Below, piece after piece: positions 18,249 through 27,594 of a DNA stretch of 64,000 bases. Origin of the DNA: Actinacidiphila sp. DG2A-62 (GTDB lineage Bacteria > Actinomycetota > Actinomycetes > Streptomycetales > Streptomycetaceae); the NCBI RefSeq assembly GCF_035825295.1, contig NZ_JAYMGI010000002.1:1302001-1366000 (forward strand), given 5' to 3'. The position numbers and the translations under genes are program-made. The notes under the pieces were generated by a model. The model was not told the DNA's origin. It saw nothing but the letters and a program-made list of their open reading frames with translations, and did no database searches. Positions within the stretch are counted from its first letter, which is position 1. Each line of letters opens with the position of its first letter.

Positions 18249-19013
18249 ATGCCCGGTCCCATCCAGTCGCTCGAACGCGCCGCGGCAATCCTGCGCCTGC
18301 TGGCGGGCGGTGAGCGCCGGCTGGGCCTGTCCGACGTGGCCTCCTCGCTGGGCCTGGCCAAGGGCACCGCGCACGGCATCCTGCGCACCCTGCAGCAGGA
18401 GGGCTTCGTCGAGCAGGACCCGGTCTCGGGCAAGTACCAGCTGGGCGCCGAGCTGCTGCGGCTGGGCAACAGCTACCTGGACGTGCACGAACTGCGGGCC
18501 CGCGCCCTGGTGTGGACCGACGACCTGGCCAGGTCCAGCGGCGAGGCGGCGTACCTGGGCGTGCTGCACCAGCAGGGCGTGCTGATCGTGCACCACGTCT
18601 TCCGGCCGGACGACAGCCGGCAGGTGCTGGAGGTGGGGGCGATGCAGCCGCTGCACAGCACCGCGCTGGGCAAGGTGCTCGCGGCGTTCGACCCGGTGGC
18701 GCACAGCGAGGCGGCCGAGGGCGAGCGGGCGGCGCTGACCGCGCGCACGGTCACCGCCGCCGCCGACTTCGAGGCGGTGCTGGACCTGGCCAGGGCGCGC
18801 GGCTGGGCGGCGGACCTGGAGGAGACCTGGGACGGCGTCGCCTCGGTCGCCGCGCCGGTCTACGACCGCCGCAGGATGCCGGTGGGCGCGGTGGGCATCA
18901 CCGGCGCGGTGGAGCGGGTGTGCGACGCGGACGGCATCAGGTCCCGGCTGGTGGCGGCGGTGCGGGACTGCGCGCGGGCGGTCTCCCGCGACCTGGGCGC
19001 CGGGCGCTTCTGA
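18249..19013 (+). CDS. gylR: IclR-family glycerol operon regulator GylR
   Basis: Represses glycerol uptake and catabolism genes and its own gene until the inducer, glycerol 3-phosphate in S. coelicolor, is present. The 254-residue protein begins IQSLERAAAILRLLAGGERR and has an N-terminal winged helix (about 5-65; LSDVASSLGLAKGTAHGILRTL), then the IclR effector domain (about 80-250; GAMQPLHSTALGKVL; APVYDRRRMPVGAVGITG). The ATG at 18249 gives the known GylR length; an upstream in-frame ATG at 18192 would overlap the operator. It lies directly before glpFKD in the same direction. Confidence 0.94.
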   Translation: MPGPIQSLERAAAILRLLAGGERRLGLSDVASSLGLAKGTAHGILRTLQQEGFVEQDPVSGKYQLGAELLRLGNSYLDVHELRARALVWTDDLARSSGEAAYLGVLHQQGVLIVHHVFRPDDSRQVLEVGAMQPLHSTALGKVLAAFDPVAHSEAAEGERAALTARTVTAAADFEAVLDLARARGWAADLEETWDGVASVAAPVYDRRRMPVGAVGITGAVERVCDADGIRSRLVAAVRDCARAVSRDLGAGRF

Positions 19014-19046
19014 AGTCCGGGGCGCCCCGGGTTCGGACCCGCCCGG

Positions 19047-19064
19047 GGGCGCGTCCGCGCGCCC
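19047..19064 (+). terminator. Small hairpin after gylR
   Basis: GGGCGCG and CGCGCCC with a 4-base loop, 34 bases after the gylR stop. A weak terminator candidate separating gylR from the glpF promoter. Confidence 0.35.
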
Positions 19065-19154
19065 TCCTCGTCCGGTCGGCCAGGCGGCCCTTGACTGGTC
19101 GGTCACACAGCTCTTGACCCGCTGACATCCGGCGAGCAAGACTGCCAAACAGCG

Positions 19155-19169
19155 GTCGACAATGTCGAA
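19155..19169. promoter_or_regulatory. Second GylR operator copy, upstream of glpF
   Basis: GTCGACAATGTCGAA differs only at the last base from the copy before gylR. It lies 50 bases before the glpF start. A possible promoter precedes it (TTGACC at 19114-19119, 17 bases, CAAGAC at 19137-19142), placing the operator just downstream of the start of transcription, where bound repressor would block initiation. Confidence 0.7.
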
Positions 19170-19219
19170 CACCGGACGGGACCGGAACGCCGCTCATGGA
19201 CGAAGACAAAGGAGTCGCT

Positions 19220-20008
19220 GTGTCCCATGGCCATATCGTCGTAGGCGAGCTCTTCGGCACCGCCGTGCTGATCCTGCTGGGCGGCGGCGTCTGCGCGGCC
19301 GTCACCCTGAAGAAGTCCAAGGCCAAGGACGCCGGATGGGTGGCGATCTCCTTCGGCTGGGGCCTGGCCGTCCTCGCGGGCGCCTACATCGCCAACGGCT
19401 ACTCGGGCGGCCAGCTCAACCCCGCGGTGACGCTCGGCGTCGCGATCAAGAGCGGCGAGTGGGGCGACGTGCCCTTCTATCTGATCGGCCAGTTCGCCGG
19501 CGCGATCATCGGCGCGTTCCTGGTGTGGGTGGCCTACATGGGCCAGTTCCAGGCGCACCTGACCGACCCCGAGGTGGTCAAGGGGGCGGAGGGCGACCCC
19601 GCCGGGCCGGCCACCGACGACCCGAAGCTGCCCGGCGGCCCGGTGCTCGGCGTGTTCTCCACCGGCCCGGAGATCCGCAACCCGGTGCAGAACCTGCTCA
19701 CCGAGATCATCGGCACCGCCGTGCTGGTGCTGTTCATCCTCACCCAGGGCATGACCAAGGGCCTGGCCCTCAACGGCCTGGGCATCCTGCTGACCGCGCT
19801 GCTGGTGGTCGGCATCGGCCTGTCGCTCGGCGGCCCGACCGGCTACGCCATCAACCCGGCCCGCGACCTGGGCCCGCGTATCGTGCACAGCCTGCTGCCG
19901 CTGCCGAACAAGGGCGGCTCGGACTGGGGCTACGCGTGGATACCGGTGGTCGGCCCGCTGGCCGGCGCCGCGATCGCCGGCGGCCTGTACCGGCTGGCCT
20001 TCACGTAA
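19220..20008 (+). CDS. glpF: Glycerol uptake facilitator (aquaglyceroporin)
   Basis: A 262-residue membrane channel of the MIP family that lets glycerol diffuse in. Both pore motifs are present: GGQLNPAVT near residue 70 and GYAINPARD near 215, with six predicted spans. A hydrophilic stretch of about 50 residues between them ([20 protein letters not shown]) is longer than in E. coli GlpF and is typical of streptomycete versions. The GTG at 19220 ([13 protein letters not shown]) has AAAGGAG 5 bases upstream; an in-frame ATG at 19196 is less likely. First gene of the glycerol operon under the GylR-type operator. Confidence 0.93.
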   Translation: MSHGHIVVGELFGTAVLILLGGGVCAAVTLKKSKAKDAGWVAISFGWGLAVLAGAYIANGYSGGQLNPAVTLGVAIKSGEWGDVPFYLIGQFAGAIIGAFLVWVAYMGQFQAHLTDPEVVKGAEGDPAGPATDDPKLPGGPVLGVFSTGPEIRNPVQNLLTEIIGTAVLVLFILTQGMTKGLALNGLGILLTALLVVGIGLSLGGPTGYAINPARDLGPRIVHSLLPLPNKGGSDWGYAWIPVVGPLAGAAIAGGLYRLAFT

Positions 20009-20074
20009 GACCGGCGCGCCGCCCCGCCCACTCCTGCCACCCGACCCCAGCGCACCCCTCCGAGGAGCACCACC

Positions 20075-21646
20075 GTGACCGAGACCCCCGCGAAGCAGCC
20101 CGCCGCGCACGGATCGCACGGCAGCGGCCCGTTCATCGCCGCGATCGACCAGGGCACCACCTCCAGCCGCTGCATCGTCTTCGACCGCGACGGCCGGATC
20201 GTGGCCGTGGACCAGAAGGAGCACGAGCAGATCTTCCCCCGGCCCGGCTGGGTGGAGCACGACGCCGCGGAGATCTGGGCCAACGTCCAGGAGGTGGTGG
20301 CCGGCGCCATCGGCAAGGCCGCCCAGGACGTGCCCGGCTTCACCCCCGCCGACGTCAAGGCGATCGGCATCACCAACCAGCGCGAGACCACCCTGCTGTG
20401 GGACCGGCACACCGGCGAGCCGGTGCACAACGCGCTGGTCTGGCAGGACACCCGCACCGACGCGCTCTGCCGCGAGCTGGGCCGCAACGTCGGCCAGGAC
20501 CGGTTCCGCCGCGAGACCGGCCTGCCGCTCGCCTCCTACTTCGCCGGCCCCAAGATCCGCTGGCTGCTGGACAACGTCGAGGGGCTGCGCGAGCGCGCCG
20601 AGGCCGGCGACATCCTCTTCGGCACCATGGACTCCTGGGTGATCTGGAACCTCACCGGCGGAGTGGACGGCGGCGTGCACGTCACCGACGTGACCAACGC
20701 CTCGCGCACCCTGCTGATGAACCTGCACACCCTGGACTGGGACGAGAAGATCCTCGCCTCCATCGGGGTGCCCGCCGCGGTGCTGCCCGAGATCCGCTCC
20801 TCCTCCGAGGTCTACGGGACCACGAGCGTCGGCGGGCTGGCCGACGTGCCGGTGGCCTCCGCGCTCGGCGACCAGCAGGCCGCGCTGTTCGGCCAGACCT
20901 GCTTCGGCAAGGGCGAGGCCAAGTCCACCTACGGCACCGGCACCTTCATGCTGATGAACACCGGCGGGACCCCGGTGAACTCCTACAACGGCCTGATCAC
21001 CACGGTCGGCTACCGGATCGGCGAGGACGCGCCGGTCTACGCGCTGGAGGGCTCGATCGCGGTCACCGGCTCGCTGGTGCAGTGGATGCGCGACCAGATG
21101 GGCCTGATCAGCACCGCGGCCGAGATCGAGACGCTCGCCTCCTCGGTGGCGGACAACGGCGGCGCGTACTTCGTGCCCGCCTTCTCCGGTCTGTTCGCCC
21201 CCTACTGGCGGGACGACGCTCGCGGCGTGATCGCCGGGCTGACCCGCTACGTCACCAAGGCGCACATCGCGCGGGCGGTGCTGGAGGCCACCGCCTGGCA
21301 GACCCGCGAGATCGCCGACGCGATGACCAAGGACTCCGGCGTCGACCTCACCTCCCTCAAGGTCGACGGCGGCATGACCTCCAACAACCTGCTGATGCAG
21401 ACGCTGGCCGACTTCCTCGACGCGCCCGTGGTGCGCCCGATGGTCGCCGAGACCACCTGCCTCGGCGCGGCCTACGCGGCCGGCCTCGCGGTCGGCTTCT
21501 GGCCGGACACCGACGCGCTGCGGGCGAACTGGAAGCGGGCGGCCGAGTGGACGCCGCGGATGGACGCGGACCAGCGCGACCGCGAGTACCGGAACTGGCT
21601 CAAGGCCGTCCAGGCGACCATGGGCTGGATCGAAGAGGAGCACTGA
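20075..21646 (+). CDS. glpK: Glycerol kinase
   Basis: Phosphorylates glycerol to sn-glycerol 3-phosphate with ATP in the cytoplasm. The 523-residue FGGY-family kinase shows the phosphate-binding loop [16 protein letters not shown] near residue 25, [11 protein letters not shown] and WQDTRTD in the N-lobe, and [19 protein letters not shown] plus [12 protein letters not shown] in the C-lobe. A short His/Ser/Gly-rich N-terminal tail precedes the core. The GTG at 20075 follows GAGGAGC. It lies 66 bases after glpF and 8 bases before glpD, so the three genes form one operon. Confidence 0.95.
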   Translation: MTETPAKQPAAHGSHGSGPFIAAIDQGTTSSRCIVFDRDGRIVAVDQKEHEQIFPRPGWVEHDAAEIWANVQEVVAGAIGKAAQDVPGFTPADVKAIGITNQRETTLLWDRHTGEPVHNALVWQDTRTDALCRELGRNVGQDRFRRETGLPLASYFAGPKIRWLLDNVEGLRERAEAGDILFGTMDSWVIWNLTGGVDGGVHVTDVTNASRTLLMNLHTLDWDEKILASIGVPAAVLPEIRSSSEVYGTTSVGGLADVPVASALGDQQAALFGQTCFGKGEAKSTYGTGTFMLMNTGGTPVNSYNGLITTVGYRIGEDAPVYALEGSIAVTGSLVQWMRDQMGLISTAAEIETLASSVADNGGAYFVPAFSGLFAPYWRDDARGVIAGLTRYVTKAHIARAVLEATAWQTREIADAMTKDSGVDLTSLKVDGGMTSNNLLMQTLADFLDAPVVRPMVAETTCLGAAYAAGLAVGFWPDTDALRANWKRAAEWTPRMDADQRDREYRNWLKAVQATMGWIEEEH

Positions 21647-21654
21647 GACACACC

Positions 21655-23271
21655 ATGACCACCCTGCACGCCGTCCCGGCCCTCGGGACGCATCCGACCT
21701 CCGGCGCCAACCCCGGCCGGGCGCAGACCCGTGACCTGCTCGGCCGCGCCACGTTCGACCTGCTGGTGATCGGCGGCGGCATCCTCGGCATCACCACCGC
21801 CTGGCATGCCGCGCAGTCGGGGCTGCGGGTGGCCATGGTGGACGCGGGCGACTTCGCCGGCGCGACCTCCTCGGCGTCGTCCAAGCTGCTGCACGGCGGC
21901 CTGCGCTACCTGCAGACCGGCGCGGTGCGGCTGGTCGCCGAGAACCACGTCGAGCGGCGCGCCGTCTCTCGGGACGTCGCGCCGCACCTGGCGAAGCCGC
22001 TCACCTTCTACCTGCCGGTGTACAAGGGCGGCCCGCACGGAGCGGCCAAGCTCGGCGCGGGCGTCTTCGCGTACTCCGCGCTGTCGGCGTTCCGCGACGG
22101 CGTCGGCCACGTCATCACCCCGGCCCGCGCGGCGCGGGACGTGCCGGAGCTGCGCACCGAGAACCTGCGCGCGGTGGCCGTCTACGAGGACGGCCAGATG
22201 AACGACGCGCGGATGGCGCTGATGACGGTGCGGGCCGCGGTGGACGCCGGGGCGGTGGTGCTCAACCACGCCGAGGTCACCGGGCTGCGCTTCACCTCCG
22301 GCCGGGTGACCGGCGCGGAGCTGCGGGACCGGCTGGACGGCGCCGAGTTCGGCGTGGACGCCCGGCTGGTGCTCAACGCGACCGGGCCGTGGGTGGACCA
22401 CCTGCGGCGGATGGAGGACCCGGCCGCCGCGCCGTCGATCCGGCTGTCCAAGGGCGCCCACCTGGTGCTGCGCCGCACCGCGCCGTGGCAGGCGGCGCTG
22501 GCCACGCCGATCGACAAGTACCGCATCACCTTCGCGCTGCCGTGGGAGGACATGCTGCTGCTCGGCACCACGGACGAGGCGTACGAGGGCGACCCGGCCG
22601 ATGTGCGGGTCACCGACGCGGACATCGCGCAGATCCTCGACGAGGCGTCGCTGTCGGTGCGCGACCGGCAGCTGTCCCGCGACCTGATCACGTACTCCTT
22701 CGCCGGGCTGCGGGTGCTGCCCGGCGGGCCGGGCGACACCGCGAAGGCCAAGCGCGAGACGGTGGTGACCGAGGGCCGCGGCGGCATGCTGTCGGTGGCC
22801 GGCGGCAAGTGGACCACCTTCCGGCACATCGGCCGCACGGTGATGGACAAGCTGGCCGCGCTGCCCGGACACCCGCTGTCCGAGGACATGGAGCCGATGG
22901 ACCGGCTGCCGCGGCACGCGCCGCTGCCCGGCTTCGCCAGCCCCGGCGCGGTCGCCCACCGGCTGCTGGTCGACGGCGCCGCGCCGGGCCCGCGGATGGC
23001 CGCGGACACCGCGCGCCACCTGGCCGGGCACTACGGCTCGCTGGCCTTCGACATCGCCCGGCTGGCCAACGAGGACCCGCGACTGGCCGAACGCGTCCAC
23101 CCGGACGCCCCGGAGATCTGGGCGCAGGTCGTCTACGCCCGCGACCACGAGTGGGCCGAACAGGTCGACGACGTGCTGCGCCGCCGCACGACGCTGACCG
23201 TGCGCGGCCTGGACACGCCCGAGGTGCGGGCGGAGACGGCCCGGCTGCTGGCCGAGCGCGCCCGGGACTGA
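21655..23271 (+). CDS. glpD: Glycerol-3-phosphate dehydrogenase, FAD-dependent
   Basis: Oxidises sn-glycerol 3-phosphate to dihydroxyacetone phosphate at the membrane, passing electrons to the quinone pool. The 538-residue product has the FAD dinucleotide fold LLVIGGGILGITTAWHAA near residue 40, followed by AGATSSASSKLLHGGLRYL, a signature of this family. The C-terminal alpha-helical domain includes GGKWTTFRHIGRTVMD. The ATG at 21655 lies 8 bases past the glpK stop; GAGGAG within the end of glpK probably serves both reading frames. It completes the uptake-kinase-dehydrogenase route for glycerol. Confidence 0.95.
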   Translation: MTTLHAVPALGTHPTSGANPGRAQTRDLLGRATFDLLVIGGGILGITTAWHAAQSGLRVAMVDAGDFAGATSSASSKLLHGGLRYLQTGAVRLVAENHVERRAVSRDVAPHLAKPLTFYLPVYKGGPHGAAKLGAGVFAYSALSAFRDGVGHVITPARAARDVPELRTENLRAVAVYEDGQMNDARMALMTVRAAVDAGAVVLNHAEVTGLRFTSGRVTGAELRDRLDGAEFGVDARLVLNATGPWVDHLRRMEDPAAAPSIRLSKGAHLVLRRTAPWQAALATPIDKYRITFALPWEDMLLLGTTDEAYEGDPADVRVTDADIAQILDEASLSVRDRQLSRDLITYSFAGLRVLPGGPGDTAKAKRETVVTEGRGGMLSVAGGKWTTFRHIGRTVMDKLAALPGHPLSEDMEPMDRLPRHAPLPGFASPGAVAHRLLVDGAAPGPRMAADTARHLAGHYGSLAFDIARLANEDPRLAERVHPDAPEIWAQVVYARDHEWAEQVDDVLRRRTTLTVRGLDTPEVRAETARLLAERARD

Positions 23272-23302
23272 GCGGGGGCTGGCTCGGGGACTGACTCGGG
23301 GG

Positions 23303-23398
23303 CCGGACCGGGGTTGGTCCGGGTCCACCAGGGACTGAACCGGGACTGACCCCGGACCGAACCGGGGCCGGTCCGGTGCTGGGCCGGGGCCGGTCCGG
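23303..23398. terminator. Multi-hairpin region between glpD and the convergent gene
   Basis: CCGGACC (23303-23309) pairs perfectly with GGTCCGG (23316-23322). A second pair lies at 23352-23358 and 23370-23376, and a further GGTCCGG at 23392-23398 could replace the second arm. Variants of GGGACTGA(A)CCGGG are interspersed. Position between two convergent stops supports bidirectional termination. Confidence 0.6.
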
Positions 23399-23400
23399 GG

Positions 23401-24174
23401 TTACTGCGGGTCGGTCACGCCGGTCAGGGCGTCCAGCTCGGCGAAGAGCACGGCGGGTTCGGTCCCGCCGTGCTCGGCGAGCAGCGCCCGCCAGCGGTCG
23501 CGGCCCTCGCGCCAGTACGCCGCCGGGTCGCCGCTCGCCACCGCCCGGAGGGTACGGGCGGGCAGTTCGGCCTCCGCGGCCCGGGACGGGGTGAGCCAGT
23601 GCGCGGTGCTGTGCTCGGCGAGTCGGGCCATCCACAGCAGGTGGCGGGCGGCGTGCGCGAGCGCGTCCTGCGCCCGCAGCCGCTCGCCGCGGGCGGTGAC
23701 GTGCAGGGCGAGCACCAGCCAGTTGGCGAACCGGCCGCACAGCTCGGCGATCTCGTCCGGCGCGCGGGGGATCGCCGGCCGCTGCGGGAGCGCGGCGAGC
23801 ACGGGTGCGAGCAGTCCGTCCCGGTCCACCACGAGCATCCGGTCCACCGGCGCGCCGCGGTGCGGCCAGTGCGCGACCGACGCGATGTCCGCGGTGGTCG
23901 CGAAGTGGAACTCCCCGCGCACCGGGCCGGGGAAGAACGCGACGTGCGTGCCGAACTCGTTGCGCACCACCAGCCGGGCCGGCGCCACCCGCGCGCACCA
24001 GGCGGCCGGGTCGACCTCGGCGTGCCGGTCCGGCCGGAAGAACAGCCAGAACTCGACGTCGCTGTGCGCGTCCCCCTCCCCCGCGGCGAACGATCCGTAC
24101 ATCAGGGCGGCGCCGAGCCGGTCGTCGCCCTCGCACAGCTCGCGGGCGCGGGCGATCAGTTCGTGCTGGATCAC
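23401..24174 (-). CDS. Lincosamide nucleotidyltransferase-like protein (Lnu(B)/Lnu(F) type)
   Basis: A 257-residue nucleotidyltransferase-fold protein. Its N-terminus IQHELIARARELCEGDDRL-ALMYGSFAAGEGDAHSDVEF carries the GS...D-x-E active-site motif. As I remember Lnu(B), which adenylylates lincomycin and clindamycin, the two align collinearly, including NEFGTHVAFFPGPVRGEFHF and a C-terminal helical half. The GTG at 24174 lacks a Shine-Dalgarno; CATACT sits 7 bases upstream on the minus strand, so the message may be leaderless. It is chromosomal and not linked to mobile DNA. Substrate is unproven; it could be an intrinsic resistance gene or act on another small molecule. Confidence 0.75.
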   Translation of the reverse strand: MIQHELIARARELCEGDDRLGAALMYGSFAAGEGDAHSDVEFWLFFRPDRHAEVDPAAWCARVAPARLVVRNEFGTHVAFFPGPVRGEFHFATTADIASVAHWPHRGAPVDRMLVVDRDGLLAPVLAALPQRPAIPRAPDEIAELCGRFANWLVLALHVTARGERLRAQDALAHAARHLLWMARLAEHSTAHWLTPSRAAEAELPARTLRAVASGDPAAYWREGRDRWRALLAEHGGTEPAVLFAELDALTGVTDPQ

Positions 24175-24321
24175 GCGGGACAGTATGGATGGTGGCCGGA
24201 AACAGCCGCACCCGGTTTGCCGTGGCATCGGTGGGCGGGCGCCACGGCGGCGCATAATGGCCGAAAGACATCGGAGGGCTGGCCGCGGGCGCCGGGGCCC
24301 GCGACACGGGGAGCAGCGGAC

Positions 24322-24993
24322 ATGGCGGTCACCGACGAGGCGATCGGGAAGATCAAGGAGATGATCGTCTCCGGCGCGCTGCGGCCGGGCGACCGGCTGC
24401 CGAAGGAGAGCGAGCTGGCGGCCGAGCTGGGCCTGTCCCGCAACTCCCTGCGCGAGGCCGTGCGCGCGCTGTCCCTGATCCGCGTCCTGGACGTGCGCCA
24501 GGGCGACGGCACCTACGTCACCAGCCTGGACCCGCAGCTGCTGCTGGAGGCGATGAGCTTCGTGGTGGACTTCCACCGCGACGACACGGTCCTGGAGTTC
24601 CTCGCGGTGCGCCGCATCCTGGAGCCGGCCGCGACCGCGATGTCCGCGGCGCTCATCTCGCAGGACGCGCTGGACGCGCTGGAGAACGCGCTCGACGCGC
24701 TCGGCCAGGAGCCCTCGGTGGACGAACTCATCGCCTCCGACCTGGAGTTCCACCGGGGCGTCGTCCGGGGCTCCGGCAACTCGGTGCTGGTGTCGCTGCT
24801 CGACGGGCTCTCCGGGCCCACCACCCGGGCGCGGATGTGGCGCGGGGTCACCCAGGACGACGCGGTGAGCCGCACGCTGCGCGAGCACCGCGCGATCCTG
24901 GCCGCCCTGCGCGACCGCGACGCGGAGACGGCCCGCGCGTGGTCCACGATCCACATCGCCGGCGTCGAACAGTGGCTGCGCGCGAGCCGGTGA
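24322..24993 (+). CDS. FadR-subfamily GntR transcriptional regulator
   Basis: A 223-residue DNA-binding regulator. The winged helix (about 5-70) reads IKEMIVSGALRPGDRLPKESELAAELGLSRNSLREAVRAL, followed by the wing GDGTYVTSLDP. The FCD effector domain (about 90-215) is all-helical, with metal-ligand type residues in ASDLEFHRGVV and LREHRAILAAL. The ATG at 24322 follows GGGGAGC. It is convergent with the aldo/keto reductase at 25,007, leaving 13 bases between stops, and divergent from the nucleotidyltransferase. FadR-like regulators often control an adjacent sugar-acid or aldose pathway, which would fit the reductase, but no operator is proven. Confidence 0.88.
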   Translation: MAVTDEAIGKIKEMIVSGALRPGDRLPKESELAAELGLSRNSLREAVRALSLIRVLDVRQGDGTYVTSLDPQLLLEAMSFVVDFHRDDTVLEFLAVRRILEPAATAMSAALISQDALDALENALDALGQEPSVDELIASDLEFHRGVVRGSGNSVLVSLLDGLSGPTTRARMWRGVTQDDAVSRTLREHRAILAALRDRDAETARAWSTIHIAGVEQWLRASR

Positions 24994-25011
24994 CCCGGGG
25001 CCGCGGTCACC
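24989..25011. terminator. Short hairpin between convergent stops
   Basis: GGTGACC (24989-24995) and GGTCACC (25005-25011) pair perfectly around a 9-base loop. It spans the 13-base gap between the GntR regulator and the aldo/keto reductase. Confidence 0.45.
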
Positions 25012-26026
25012 GCCCCGCGCGCGCGGCGTGCGCCGCGGCGTGTGCCGCGACCGTCGCCGCCAGCGGCAGCGGCACGTCCTCGGCCAGCAGCCCGCGCTCG
25101 ACCAGCGCGTGCCACAACGCGTCGGGGACGTCCCGGCCGAACAGCTCGGCGTTGTCGCGGACCTCGGCCGCGCTCGCCGCGCCGACCAGCGCGCAGACCA
25201 CCGACGGGTGGCCGAACGGGAAGCGCAGCGCCGCCGCGCGCAGCGGCACGCCGAACTCCTCGCACACCGCGGCGAGTTCCCGCGCCCGCCGGACCAGCTC
25301 CGGGGGCGCCGCCGCGTAGTCGTACGGCGCGCCGGGCCGCGGGTCGGCGAGCAGGCCGGAGTTGTACACGCCGCCGACGACGACGCGGGTGCCGCGCCGC
25401 TCGCACACCGGCAACAGGTCGTCCAGCGCGGTGCGTTCCAGCAGGGTCCAGCGGCCGGCGCACAGCACCACGTCGAGGTCGAGGTCGGCGACCAGGCGGG
25501 CCAGCACGTCGCTGCGGTTCATCCCGAAGCCGATCGCGCCGACGACGCCCTCCTCGCGCAGCGCGGCCAGCGCGGGGAAGCCGGTCGCGTACACCTCGTC
25601 CAGGTGGTCCTCGACGTCGTGCAGGTAGACGATGTCGACGGCGTCCACGCCGAGCCGCCGCAGCGACGCCTCCAGGGTGGCGCGGATGCCGTCGGCGGAG
25701 AAGTCCCAGACCCGGGCCCTGGGCGGGACGTCCACGAAGCCCTGGCCGTCCGGCGCCTCGCCGGGCGCCAGGTCCCGCAGCCGCCGGCCGACCTTGGTGG
25801 ACAGCAGGTACGAGCCGCGGTCGCGCCCGGCCAGCGCCCGCCCGAGCCGCTCCTCGGAGCGGCCCAGCCCGTAGTGCGGCGCGGTGTCGAGGTAGGTGCG
25901 CGCGCCGCCGGAGGTGTCGAAGGCGGCGTCGACCGTCGCCCGCGCCTCCTCCTCGCCGATCGCCCGGTAGAGGTTGGCCAGCGGAGCGCAGCCCAGGCCG
26001 AGCCGGGGCAGTGCGGGTACGGGCAT
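25007..26026 (-). CDS. Aldo/keto reductase, aldose-dehydrogenase-like
   Basis: A 339-residue NAD(P)-dependent oxidoreductase. The AKR tetrad is visible as the Asp and Tyr of TYLDTAPHYGLGRSEERLG, the Lys of LLSTKVGRRL and the His of IVYLHDVEDH. The subtype with LGLGCAPLANLYRAIGEEEA at the N-terminus and GRWTLLERTALDDLLPVCERRG inside resembles D-threo-aldose (L-fucose) dehydrogenases and pyridoxal dehydrogenase. The C-terminus is an unusual Ala/His-rich run. The ATG at 26026 has GGAGAGGA upstream. With the neighbouring FadR-like regulator it may serve sugar catabolism, but the substrate is not established. Confidence 0.85.
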   Translation of the reverse strand: MPVPALPRLGLGCAPLANLYRAIGEEEARATVDAAFDTSGGARTYLDTAPHYGLGRSEERLGRALAGRDRGSYLLSTKVGRRLRDLAPGEAPDGQGFVDVPPRARVWDFSADGIRATLEASLRRLGVDAVDIVYLHDVEDHLDEVYATGFPALAALREEGVVGAIGFGMNRSDVLARLVADLDLDVVLCAGRWTLLERTALDDLLPVCERRGTRVVVGGVYNSGLLADPRPGAPYDYAAAPPELVRRARELAAVCEEFGVPLRAAALRFPFGHPSVVCALVGAASAAEVRDNAELFGRDVPDALWHALVERGLLAEDVPLPLAATVAAHAAAHAARAGR

Positions 26027-26083
26027 GGGGTCGTCCTCTCCTCTCGTCCGCGCACGGTCGGGAGGATCATCGCACCGCGTCGC

Positions 26084-26107
26084 GCGCATCGTCACGCGCA
26101 TCGTCAC
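26084..26107. repeat. Two perfect tandem 12-bp units in a divergent promoter region
   Basis: GCGCATCGTCAC is repeated at 26084 and 26096 in the 333-base gap between the aldo/keto reductase and parJ. Apart from this and the inverted repeat at 26,137 I see no further structure in the gap. Confidence 0.7.
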
Positions 26108-26136
26108 GCGCCCCGCACCACCAGACATCGGATCTC

Positions 26137-26158
26137 TGGTCGGTGATCCGGCCGACCA
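26137..26158. promoter_or_regulatory. Inverted repeat, candidate operator of the aldo/keto reductase
   Basis: TGGTCGG (26137-26143), 8 bases, then CCGACCA (26152-26158), a perfect 7-bp dyad about 110 bases before the aldo/keto reductase start. It overlaps a second imperfect dyad CCAGA...TCTGG. It could bind the adjacent GntR regulator or a factor acting on parJ; this is inference. Confidence 0.35.
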
Positions 26159-26359
26159 CCGGGCGACCGGGCACGACGCGCCGGGGATCTGCCCGGACCG
26201 GGCCGGGCGACCCGCCGTCGCGGTTGGGGCCCGGCGGGCGGTACGCCGTAGGCTGGTGCCGCACGGCAGGCGGCGGCACGGAAAGCGGCGCGGACCTGCG
26301 AACAGCACAGCAGCCGGACGGGGACGGCACCGCCCCCTCCGGTCGGAAGGAGGCGCTGG

Positions 26360-27481
26360 GTGATCGAGCTCGAGGGCGTGCCCGAGCTGATCGACCCGGT
26401 CATGGTGGCCGCGTTCGAGGGCTGGAACGACGCCGGGGACGCAGCATCCACCGCGGTCGGCCACCTGGACCGGGAGTTCAAGGGCGAGGTCTTCGCCGCG
26501 CTCGACGCGGAGGACTACTACGACTTCCAGGTCAACCGGCCCACGGTGTGGATGGACGGCGGGACCCGCAAGATCACCTGGCCGACGACCCGGCTGTCGG
26601 TGGTCCGCGTCCAGTCGCCCAGGCCCAGGGACCTGGTGCTGGTGCGCGGCATCGAGCCCAGCATGCGGTGGCGTTCCTTCTGCAACGAGATCCTCGGCTT
26701 CGCGCACGAGCTGGGCGTGGAGATGGTGGTGGTGCTCGGGGCGCTGCTCGGCGACACCCCGCACACCCGGCCGGTGCCGGTCACCGGCGTCACCTCCGAC
26801 GCCGACCTGGCCACCGCGCTGAATCTGGAGGAGTCCCGGTACGAAGGCCCCACCGGCATCGTCGGCATCCTCCAGGAGGCGTGCACCCACGCCGGCATCC
26901 CCGCGGTCAGCCTGTGGGCGGCGGTTCCGCACTACGTCTCGCAGCCGCCCAACCCCAAGGCGACGCTGGCGCTGCTCAACCGGCTGGAGGATCTGCTGGA
27001 CCTGCGCATCCCGCAGGGCGAGCTGCCGGAGGACGCGCGCGCCTGGCAGGTCGGCGTGGACCAGCTGGCGGCCGAGGACAGCGAGGTCGCCGAGTACGTC
27101 CAGACGCTGGAGGAGGCCCGCGACACCGCCGAGCTGCCCGAGGCGTCGGGCGAGGCCATCGCCAAGGAGTTCGAGCGCTACCTGCGGCGCCGCGACCCCG
27201 GCGACTACGCGACCTCCGAGGGCGGCGACGGCGTCCCGCAGTTCCGCGACCGCACCCCGCCGGCCCGTGACACCGCGGATACGTCGGACGCCTCGAAGGA
27301 CGCGGGGGACGCGGCGGACGCCCCCGACGACGTCCGGGACGCCCGGAGCGCCGACGACGGCGACGGCGACGGCGAGGCGGCCGAGGCGGACCCCGGCGAG
27401 GATCGTGGCCGCGACCGCGGCGGCGAACGCGACGGCGAACCCGGCGAGGACCGCGGTCAGGACGGCGACACCGCCGGCTGA
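26360..27481 (+). CDS. parJ: PAC2-family protein, ParJ homologue
   Basis: In S. coelicolor ParJ binds ParA and limits its polymerisation during chromosome segregation in sporulating hyphae. This 373-residue protein begins MIELEGVPELIDPVMVAAFEGWNDAGDAA, the characteristic PAC2 opening, and keeps the conserved core (GIEPSMRWRSFCNEIL; GALLGDTPHTRPVPVTG; PHYVSQPPNPKATLALL). The last 70 residues are a low-complexity acidic Asp/Ala/Gly/Glu tail that is probably disordered. The GTG at 26360 has GGAAGGAGG upstream. Its location beside mshC matches the S. coelicolor order, which supports orthology. Confidence 0.88.
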   Translation: MIELEGVPELIDPVMVAAFEGWNDAGDAASTAVGHLDREFKGEVFAALDAEDYYDFQVNRPTVWMDGGTRKITWPTTRLSVVRVQSPRPRDLVLVRGIEPSMRWRSFCNEILGFAHELGVEMVVVLGALLGDTPHTRPVPVTGVTSDADLATALNLEESRYEGPTGIVGILQEACTHAGIPAVSLWAAVPHYVSQPPNPKATLALLNRLEDLLDLRIPQGELPEDARAWQVGVDQLAAEDSEVAEYVQTLEEARDTAELPEASGEAIAKEFERYLRRRDPGDYATSEGGDGVPQFRDRTPPARDTADTSDASKDAGDAADAPDDVRDARSADDGDGDGEAAEADPGEDRGRDRGGERDGEPGEDRGQDGDTAG

Positions 27482-27594
27482 CGCCGCACCCGGGCCGTAC
27501 GCCCCCGGCCGTGCGGCGCCCCTCGGATCGTGCGGCAGCCGCGCCCGCACGGCTCCGGTGGGCCCCGCCGCACGCGCACACCGCGCCCGCGCAC

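Noticed and set aside
19162..21654. Apparent fusion of a long N-terminal Arg-rich sequence to glpD
   Set aside because: That part is an out-of-frame reading of glpF and glpK. glpD has its own ATG at 21655.
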